Shown one piece after another: positions 13,936 to 18,980 of a stretch of DNA of 18,980 nt (position 1 is the first letter of the stretch; each line of letters starts with the position of its first letter). Position numbers and translations under genes: made by a program. The notes beneath the pieces were generated by a model. The model did not search any database and was not told where the DNA came from. It saw nothing but the letters and a program-made list of their open reading frames with translations. Source of the DNA: an uncultured Dialister sp. (GTDB lineage Bacteria; Bacillota; Negativicutes; Veillonellales; Dialisteraceae); the NCBI GenBank assembly GCA_934193095.1, contig CAKPUX010000036.1:1-18980 (forward strand). The letters are read 5' to 3'.

Positions 13936-14888
13936 CAGTTTTTCCCTCCTTCTACGGCTTTCTTGCCGAATTTCTTGGAGATCCATTTCACCGCATCATA
14001 AGAGAGGATGCCGTCCGGACGAAAGGCCATGAGTGCGACCAGCATGACGCCGTAGATGATGTCACGGTATTCCGCCATGGAGCGGAGCGATTCCGGTACG
14101 ATGGTCAGGATGGAAGCGCCGAGGACAGAGCCCCACATGACATTGCTGCCGCCGAAGACGGTGTAGAGCAGGATGTCTACGACCTTGTGCCAGGAGAAAT
14201 CGGTCGGACTGATGAAGAATGTCGCATGGGCATAGAGCGCACCAGCGACGCCTGCGAAGAACGCAGAGAAGAGGAAGGTCATCATTTTGTAGTGGACGAC
14301 ATTGATGCCGGTCAGGGATGCTGCATATTCGTCAGCCTTGACCGCTGCCATGGCGCGGCCATAGCGGGAATGTTCGAGGCGATACCAGAAGGTGACGATG
14401 AGCACGACGAGGATCAGAAGGACGATGCACATGAGGAGCTGTCCTGCGGTCTGAGAGTCGATTTCCAGTGCATCGATGAGACCGATGTCACTCGCATAGT
14501 CAGAAAGGACGCTTGCCATGGACGGGATGCCGGAGTAGCCAAGCGCGCCGTGGGTGATGTCCAGATTCAGCGCGATGACGCGGACGACTTCGCCGAAGCC
14601 CAGCGTCGCGATGGCGAGGTACAGCCCGCGCAGACGGATGGTCGGCAGGCCGATGATGAGTGCGACGATCGTCGCGGTGCATCCGCCCAAAAGAATGCCG
14701 AGCGGCATCGGGAAATTATATTCTGCGGTCAGGATCGCAGAGGTGTAAGCGCCGAAGCTCATGAGCCCTGCATTGCCCAGCGACAGGATGCCGGTGCAAA
14801 GCGTCATGTAAATGGTCATGGCCAGAATGATATTGATGCATACAAAGGTCAGGACCTGCAGGAAATAACCGTTCAGTAATTCTTCCAT
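13935..14888 (-). CDS. livM: Branched-chain amino acid ABC transporter permease LivM
   Basis: A 317-residue integral membrane protein with about eight to nine hydrophobic segments. SLGNAGLMSFGAYTSA near 32-47 is the conserved LivM/LivH motif, and the GLYLAIATLGFGEVVRVI stretch is typical of LivM. It forms the channel with LivH. The start overlaps the livH stop by one base (TAATG), and the end overlaps livG by one base, so all four genes are coupled. Confidence 0.94.
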   Translation of the reverse strand: MEELLNGYFLQVLTFVCINIILAMTIYMTLCTGILSLGNAGLMSFGAYTSAILTAEYNFPMPLGILLGGCTATIVALIIGLPTIRLRGLYLAIATLGFGEVVRVIALNLDITHGALGYSGIPSMASVLSDYASDIGLIDALEIDSQTAGQLLMCIVLLILVVLIVTFWYRLEHSRYGRAMAAVKADEYAASLTGINVVHYKMMTFLFSAFFAGVAGALYAHATFFISPTDFSWHKVVDILLYTVFGGSNVMWGSVLGASILTIVPESLRSMAEYRDIIYGVMLVALMAFRPDGILSYDAVKWISKKFGKKAVEGGKN

Positions 14889-15769
14889 TACGGTCTGCCT
14901 CCTTTCCCGGCCTTGGAGAATAAGCCTTCCGGACGAATGAAGAGAATCAGGATGATGATGCCGAATGCGACAGCGTCACGATACGAAGAGCTGCCGTAAG
15001 CGACGGAGAATACTTCTGCGATGCCGAGGATGAAGCCGCCGGCCATAGCGCCTTCGACATTGCCAAGGCCGCCCATGATGAGGACGGCGAGCCCCTTGAG
15101 GCCCATCGCGGTACCCATGGTCGGTTCGATCGCATTGAAGGAGAGACCGATGAGGACGCCGGCTGCCGCACCCAGAGCAGATGCCATCATGACAGTGAAG
15201 GTGATGATGCGTCCGGTATTGATGCCGAGCAGGCTCGCCGTTTCCGCACTTTCCGAAGTCGCACGGACAGCCTTGCCGATCTTCGTCTTATTGAGGAGGA
15301 TGGTGAGGAGCACCATCAGTACGACAGCGGTACCCAGAGAAATGATCTGGATCCCGGAAATCTTGAAAGCACCGAAGTCCATCAGTTCATTCCCGAAGGA
15401 TGTCGGGAATGAACGGGTCTGCGGCCCCCATACCATCAGCGCAACGCTTTCAAGGAAGGTCGAGACACCGATGGTGGAAATCAGCGGAGCGAGGTGGGTC
15501 ACCTTGCGGCGGCGCAGCGGGCGCAGTGCGAAGATTTCCAACGCATAGCCCAGGACGGCACCGCCGACCATAGCTCCAATCAAAGCCGGGAAAATCCCGA
15601 AGCCTGCCTCTGTGACGAGGAGCAGCCCGATGTAAGCGCCGACCATGAAGATCCCGCCATGCGCCATGTTGACGATGTTCAATACACCGAAAACCAGCGT
15701 GTAACCGATGGCGATGACCGCATAGGCGCTTCCCAGCGTTAAACCGTTGACAAGCTGTTGTAAAAACAC
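14888..15769 (-). CDS. livH: Branched-chain amino acid ABC transporter permease LivH
   Basis: I choose the GTG at 15767-15769, giving 293 residues (MFLQQLVNGLTLGSAYAVIAIG). AAAGGAG precedes it by about 7 bases. The longer ATG reading runs back into the repeat and adds 38 unlikely residues. Motifs: GYTLVFGVLNIVNMAHGG near 22-39, typical of LivH, and about eight hydrophobic helices. It is the first gene of livHMGF. No periplasmic binding protein (livJ/livK) lies in the window, so the substrate-binding partner must be encoded elsewhere. The compound T-box leader about 320 bp upstream points in the same direction and probably controls the operon. Confidence 0.94.
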   Translation of the reverse strand: MFLQQLVNGLTLGSAYAVIAIGYTLVFGVLNIVNMAHGGIFMVGAYIGLLLVTEAGFGIFPALIGAMVGGAVLGYALEIFALRPLRRRKVTHLAPLISTIGVSTFLESVALMVWGPQTRSFPTSFGNELMDFGAFKISGIQIISLGTAVVLMVLLTILLNKTKIGKAVRATSESAETASLLGINTGRIITFTVMMASALGAAAGVLIGLSFNAIEPTMGTAMGLKGLAVLIMGGLGNVEGAMAGGFILGIAEVFSVAYGSSSYRDAVAFGIIILILFIRPEGLFSKAGKGGRP

Positions 15770-15814
15770 GATCTTTTCTCCTTTCAAAATACGAGGGCAA
15801 GCCCTCAAAGTGGG

Positions 15815-16068
15815 GGATGGGGTGTAAGGGGCAGGGTTAGCCCATGGGGCGTACCGTCCTTTGATGGCGGATGAAAGCCTCACTTGAATGAGAAATTAGA
15901 AATGAGAAATGGTGGTGCGGCGCATAAAAACATGGAAGCGCCGCGGAGGTTTGAAACTGGCGGTTTTCTCGTATCGCAAACCTAATCCCTAGCCACTAAT
16001 CCCTAGCTACCAGTCACAAGTCACTAGTCACTAGTCACTAGCCACTAGCTACTAGTCACTTAAAAATC
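15815..16068. repeat. Modular intergenic repeat, copy 10, inside the liv leader
   Basis: GCAGGGTTAGCCC start, conserved box, GAGAAAT/TAGAAAT heptamers and hairpin at 15917-15923 with 15938-15944. The GGAGGTTTGAAACTGGCGG block with CTCGTATCGCA follows, then TAATCCC/TAGTCAC heptamers. It lies between the second T-box terminator and livH, so it would be transcribed as part of the liv 5' leader. Confidence 0.85.
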
Positions 16069-16090
16069 CCATCCCAGAACGAATAGCAAT

Positions 16091-16155
16091 AAAAACGCCC
16101 CTGCTGCAATCTGGCGTCATTGCAGCAGGGGCGAAAATTTCCGCGGTACCACCCT
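16091..16155 (-). promoter_or_regulatory. T-box module 2: antiterminator motif and terminator
   Basis: AGGGTGGTACCGCG (16142-16155 on the minus strand), then a 15-bp stem CGCCCCTGCTGCAAT with its complement and a T run (16091-16095). Upstream, only about 45 bases with one hairpin (CTCA/TGAG, AAAG/CTTT) separate it from terminator 1, so it has no stem I of its own directly before it. Confidence 0.9.
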
Positions 16156-16199
16156 GGTTTTATCACTCAAAAGAGCACTTTCTAATGAGATGTCACCAT

Positions 16200-16256
16200 A
16201 TAAAAACGCCCCTATTTCCGTTCTGGAAATAGGGGCGACATGCGCGGTACCACCCT
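16200..16256 (-). promoter_or_regulatory. T-box module 1: antiterminator motif and terminator
   Basis: AGGGTGGTACCGCG (16243-16256 on the minus strand) followed by a 13-bp stem CGCCCCTATTTCC, an AGAAC loop and its complement, with TTTTT. It directly follows the AUC stem I domain. Confidence 0.9.
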
Positions 16257-16323
16257 ACATTATACTCAAGCTCACATCCGTAACGTGGACAGACGCCTTC
16301 ATTTACTACGTTCGAAGAAGGAG

Positions 16324-16420
16324 CTCACAGGTGATATCAATCAGTGGAATGTTCCGGCTTGCACCATACGCCGGCTCTCTATGCCATGGACCACAGAATG
16401 CTTTGTCCCGATCATCGCTT
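16324..16420 (-). promoter_or_regulatory. T-box stem I domain with AUC (Ile) specifier
   Basis: The apical part is AGAGAGCCGGCGTATGGTGC followed by AAGCCGG. On the 3' strand the pattern codon-ACCTGT-GAG marks ATC (16333-16335) as specifier; the same spacing marks GGC in the well-known glyQS T-box. GTGG/CCAC gives lower stem pairing. Confidence 0.75.
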
Positions 16421-16474
16421 TTCAGGTGCCTGTAACGCAGGCGGCGTCAGAAACTACTTTTTTCATCTCTGAAA

Positions 16475-16575
16475 CTCCCGGGTGAGCGTGCATTCCTTCC
16501 CTGCCGGCTCGCACCGATCGCCAGCTCTCTGAAAGTTCTACGGAATGCTTTTCCCGTTCCTAGCTATTCGTTCTT
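16475..16575 (-). promoter_or_regulatory. T-box stem I domain with CUC (Leu) specifier
   Basis: GCATTCC and GGAATGC close a stem around the apical AGAGAGCTGGCGATCGGTGC and GAGCCGGC. The pattern codon-ACCCGG-GAG marks CTC (16484-16486) as specifier. Confidence 0.78.
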
Positions 16576-16589
16576 TCGTTGTGAAATTT

Positions 16590-16617
16590 ATTATACTATG
16601 TTATGGATGAATGTCAA
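16590..16617 (-). promoter_or_regulatory. Promoter of the liv T-box leader
   Basis: Consensus TTGACA, 16 bp and TATAAT on the minus strand. Transcription would start near 16583, a few bases before the first stem I domain. Confidence 0.88.
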
Positions 16618-16630
16618 TAGTTTTTTTCGA

Positions 16631-16800
16631 GGTTTGGGATTGCCCGTGGGGCATGTGGGGATGAAAGCTCTACTCGCCAGTTACGAGTGAGGAGTGAGGA
16701 GTGGTGGTGCGGCGCATAAAGATCAAAAGCGCCGCAAAGAATATATGAGGCAATGCCCGAAAGTGGTATTCAAGTCACTAGTCACTCGAGCCCTCCCTCA
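16631..16800. repeat. Modular intergenic repeat, copy 11
   Basis: A degenerate start, then GCCCGTGGGGCATG, GTGAGGA heptamers, hairpin at 16709-16715 with 16729-16735, a GGCAATGCCCGAAAG block and a short TAGTCAC tract. It starts 14 bp upstream of the liv leader promoter. Confidence 0.8.
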
Positions 16801-16846
16801 TCCCTGCTTTCAAACTCAAGATTTAGAAATCCTCACCAGCTGAGCA

Positions 16847-16877
16847 GGCCCTTAGAGAAGGGCCGCGCCAAAGGCGC
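16847..16877 (+). repeat. Three-hairpin repeat, partial copy
   Basis: GGCCCTT/AAGGGCC with an AGAG loop and GCGCC/GGCGC with AAA, then AGGATGGA. The third stem seen at 11927 and 12066 is missing or degraded. Confidence 0.65.
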
Positions 16878-16934
16878 AGGATGGATCCCCAAGGCGGCAT
16901 GAAAACGGAGGTGAGACAGCGTCTCCCCACGAAT

Positions 16935-16966
16935 GTCATCCCGAGCGCAGCCGAGGGATCTTTGTT
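16935..16966. repeat. Small ATGAC-type hairpin repeat
   Basis: GTCATCCCGAGCGCAGCCGA followed by GGGATCTTTG: ATCCC (16938-16942) pairs with GGGAT (16955-16959). It is the reverse orientation of the copy at 6703. The following 100 bases hold no recognised feature. Confidence 0.7.
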
Positions 16967-17069
16967 GCTCGCGGCGAAACAGAAAATGTGCGGTCAGCGA
17001 AAAGCAAGAAACCCGTCATCCACGAATGAAATCCGCTGTCCTTCGGGCATCCTCTTCAGAGAAGAAGAC

Positions 17070-17152
17070 TGCGATACGAGAAAACCGCTAGTTTCAAATC
17101 TCCGCGGCGCTTAGGGAAACACGGAGCCCCTTAAACCTTGAACCCCTAAACA
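17070..17152. repeat. Modular intergenic repeat, inverted fragment
   Basis: The reverse complement of the block that follows the hairpin in copies 1 and 10: CTGCGATACGAGAAAACCGC, TTTCAAATCTCCGCGGCGC, then CTTGAACCCC. Positions 17153-17272 between this and the next repeat show nothing I recognise. Confidence 0.7.
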
Positions 17153-17272
17153 AAAAGGCGATGTGAAATAACGATCATCTCATTTTCGCGTTCCATCTGC
17201 CGCGGGGGACTTGCAGCTCTCATAGGAGTGACCGGGAAACCTTATCCCAGCTGTCTTTCATGCCATAGTCAC

Positions 17273-17404
17273 CCTATCCGCCCCTTCGGGGCACCTTCCC
17301 CTAGAGGGGAAGGCTGCGATACGAGAATACCATCTTCTAAAAAAGGCGGCGAAGCCGCCACTTCACCCCTGAACCTTGAACCCTGAACCAAATGAAAGCA
17401 AAGT
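17273..17404. repeat. Long direct repeat, copy B, with two small hairpins
   Basis: GCCCC-TTC-GGGGC (17280-17292) and CCTTCCCC-TAGA-GGGGAAGG (17294-17313) start the block. From 17306 it matches 8059-8203 nearly base for base, including the GGCGGC...GCCGCC hairpin and reversed heptamers. Confidence 0.85.
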
Positions 17405-17449
17405 AAAAAGGAGCTGTGAAGAAATGAATCTTCATTTCTTCACAGCTCC
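17405..17449 (-). terminator. Very strong intrinsic terminator of tyrS
   Basis: A perfect 18-bp stem identical to that at 8159-8203 around a different 4-base loop, followed by TTTTT on the minus strand. It begins 11 bp after the tyrS stop. Confidence 0.95.
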
Positions 17450-17459
17450 TTCCCTACGA

Positions 17460-18710
17460 CTATTTCACGATGCGGATCGAGAAATAATTCTTCTTTCCTT
17501 TTTTGATGATGATGAACTGGCCATTCGTATTCGGATGCGCGGAGATCTCTGCTTCCACATCCTTCACCTGGATGCCATTCACGCGGATCGCGCCATTTTT
17601 CACATCTTCTCTGGCCTGCCGCTTGGACTTCTCTACGCCGCCTTCGACGAGTGCTTCGACGATATTGATCTTCTCCTCATGCACTTCGCCGCCCTTGGTA
17701 TTGCGGAAAGCGCCTTCGATTTCCTCGCCGGAGAGCTCTTCGATATGGCCGGAGAAGAGCGCCTGTGTGACCTTCTCCGCCTGCGAAAGACCCGCCTCGC
17801 CGTGGACGAAGCGGGTGACTTCCTCTGCGAGCTTCCTCTGCGCGTTTCTATGCTCCGGATGCTCTGCGACTTCGGTCTCGAGCGCATCGATCTCCTCCTT
17901 CGAGAGGAAGGTGAAATACTTCAAGTACTTCACGACGTCGCGGTCGTCCTGATTGAACCAGAACTGGTAGAATTCATACGGAGACGTCTTCTTCGGATCC
18001 AGCCATACCGCGCCGCCCGCCGTCTTGCCGAATTTCGTGCCGTCCGCCTTCAGCATCAGCGGGATGGTGAGACCGTAGGCATCGTGCTTGTCTTCCATCT
18101 TGCGGATGAGGTCGACACCATTCGTGATATTGCCCCACTGGTCCGAGCCGCCGATCTGCAGCTGCACATCGTATTTGTCATAGAGCATCTTGAAATCGAT
18201 GGACTGCAGGATCTGGTAAGAAAATTCCGTGAAGGAAATCCCCGTATCAAGGCGCGATGCCACGACATCCTTGGCGAGCATCGTATTGATGTTGAAAAGC
18301 TTGCCATAGTCACGAAGGAAGTCCAGCAGGGAAATCTGCGACAGCCAGTCATAGTTATTCACCATCGTGAAGCCGTCATCACCAAAGAGCCGCTTCATCT
18401 GGTTCGTCAGACATTCCGCATTGTGCTTGACCTGCTCCGCCGACTGGAGCACACGCTCCGTCTTGCGGCCGGACGGATCGCCGATGGAGCCCGTGCCGCC
18501 GCCGATGACGATGACCGGATGATGCCCCGCCAGCTGGAAACGCTTCAGGATCATGAACGGGATCAGATGCCCGATGTGCATGCTGTCCCCCGTCGGATCG
18601 ATCCCGCAGTAGAGGGAAATCGATTTCTCTCCCACCAGCTTGTATAACCCCTCTTCGTCGGTCTGCTGATTCACAGCCCCGCGCCATTTCAGTTCGTCGA
18701 TGATATTCAT
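17460..18710 (-). CDS. tyrS: Tyrosyl-tRNA synthetase
   Basis: A 416-residue class I synthetase that charges tRNA-Tyr. YCGIDPT near 34-40 and HIGHL at 45-49 form the ATP site, GGSDQWGN at 187-194 is the tyrosine/tRNA region, and KFGKT at 226-230 is the KMSKS-type loop. The C-terminal 60-70 residues (KRQAREDVKNGAIRVNG and on) are an S4 RNA-binding domain. Length is normal for bacterial TyrRS. The ATG has GAGGTG upstream. Unlike many Firmicutes tyrS genes, there is no T-box leader in the short upstream gap, which is soon taken up by a repeat. Confidence 0.97.
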   Translation of the reverse strand: MNIIDELKWRGAVNQQTDEEGLYKLVGEKSISLYCGIDPTGDSMHIGHLIPFMILKRFQLAGHHPVIVIGGGTGSIGDPSGRKTERVLQSAEQVKHNAECLTNQMKRLFGDDGFTMVNNYDWLSQISLLDFLRDYGKLFNINTMLAKDVVASRLDTGISFTEFSYQILQSIDFKMLYDKYDVQLQIGGSDQWGNITNGVDLIRKMEDKHDAYGLTIPLMLKADGTKFGKTAGGAVWLDPKKTSPYEFYQFWFNQDDRDVVKYLKYFTFLSKEEIDALETEVAEHPEHRNAQRKLAEEVTRFVHGEAGLSQAEKVTQALFSGHIEELSGEEIEGAFRNTKGGEVHEEKINIVEALVEGGVEKSKRQAREDVKNGAIRVNGIQVKDVEAEISAHPNTNGQFIIIKKGKKNYFSIRIVK

Positions 18711-18736
18711 TCCTGCACCTCGTTATAAATATAGTC

Positions 18737-18749
18737 TATGGCTACCATA
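18737..18749. promoter_or_regulatory. Possible operator upstream of tyrS
   Basis: The perfect palindrome TATGG-CTA-CCATA lies about 30 bp before the start codon, next to an AT-rich TATATTTATAA stretch that may be the -10 region. No convincing -35 box is seen, so this is tentative. Confidence 0.3.
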
Positions 18750-18790
18750 TTACCATAAATGAGGGGAAAAGGGAATGGAAAGAGGGAGCG

Positions 18791-18914
18791 GGTTCAGGGT
18801 TCAGGGTTCGGGGTTCGGGGTTAGCCCTTGAGGCGTTCTGTCCCTTGATTCCGATTGAAATCCTCGATTGAATGAGAAATTAGAAATGAGAAATGCGAAA
18901 TGGTGGTGCGGCGC
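18791..18914. repeat. Modular intergenic repeat, copy 12 (cut off)
   Basis: GGTTCAG/GGTTCGG heptamers, AGCCCTTGAGGCGTTC box, GAGAAAT/TAGAAAT heptamers and only the left hairpin arm GCGGCGC (18908-18914). The right arm is absent and the sequence changes at once to unrelated DNA up to the window end, as if the element were broken or recombined there. Confidence 0.75.
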
Positions 18915-18980
18915 CAGATCCTTCGACTCAGTTCTCACTGTTCCGCCTTTACATGATCGAACATCCGACATTTCACTCCG

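Larger units (their letters stand above)
16091..16583 (-). promoter_or_regulatory. Compound T-box leader of livHMGF with two stem I domains and two terminators
   Basis: On the transcript the order is stem I (specifier CUC, Leu), small hairpins, stem I (specifier AUC, Ile), small hairpins, T-box 1 with terminator 1, a short linker hairpin, T-box 2 with terminator 2. Both stem I domains keep the AGAGAGC-GGC...GGTGC-AGCCGG apical region, and both T-boxes read AGGGTGGTACCGCG. The TGGT bulge suits tRNAs with discriminator A, as expected for tRNA-Leu and tRNA-Ile. Uncharged tRNA would stabilise the antiterminators and allow liv transcription. The pairing between each stem I and each terminator is inferred. 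Confidence 0.9.

Noticed and set aside
14888..15883. Longer LivH with a start at 15883
   Set aside because: The added 38 residues come from repeat DNA and do not fit the family; the GTG at 15767-15769 has a strong ribosome site.
16881..17114. Small plus-strand frame of 77 codons
   Set aside because: It is composed of known repeat pieces (ATGAC hairpin, inverted GCGCCGC block) and has no protein features.
17376..18647. Long plus-strand open frame (423 codons) opposite tyrS
   Set aside because: It is the antisense of a fully conserved TyrRS with all motifs; its composition (Asp/His/Leu/Arg-rich) is typical of a shadow frame and it begins in the repeat.

Overview
The window looks like a chromosomal segment of a Firmicutes bacterium. 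The rapZ-yvcK-whiA operon, a DUF951 protein, tRNA genes with encoded CCA ends and a T-box leader all point that way. A Negativicutes (Veillonellaceae/Dialister-like) host is my inference from the general look of the proteins; it is not proven by any single marker. Every gene I can support lies on the minus strand. Roughly a quarter of the window is intergenic, and most of that is dispersed repeat DNA.

Layout in plus coordinates: five tRNA genes (Met, Thr, fMet, Tyr, Thr) with two promoters and a terminator (18-642); a DUF951 protein (879-1121); an unrecognised exported protein (1798-2850); the overlapping rapZ-yvcK-whiA operon (3173-6350); a Cof-type HAD phosphatase (6855-7670); a class I/II aminotransferase (8220-9413); a YoeB/RelB-DinJ toxin-antitoxin pair (9556-10066); tRNA-Ser (10172-10263); a cytoplasmic type L-asparaginase (10728-11708); livHMGF for branched-chain amino acid import (12452-15769), with a compound T-box leader upstream (16091-16583); and tyrS (17460-18710).

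The most interesting regulatory object is the leader of livHMGF. In transcript order it holds two complete stem I domains, with specifiers read as CUC (Leu) and AUC (Ile), and then two antiterminator/terminator modules. The order is stemI-stemI-T-T rather than the usual stemI-T-stemI-T. It looks like an Ile T-box nested inside a Leu T-box, which would make liv transcription depend on both uncharged tRNAs.

The second striking theme is the intergenic DNA. About a dozen copies of a modular element fill almost every gap, mostly in the same orientation. Its parts are GGTTCAR-type heptamers, a conserved box, a GCGGCGC/GCGCCGC hairpin, and TAGTCAC-type heptamers that run up to, and sometimes into, the stop codon of the next gene. 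Two further structured repeat families show compensatory stem changes. A 145-bp direct repeat that carries a perfect 18-bp terminator hairpin sits behind both the aminotransferase and tyrS, 9.2 kb apart.
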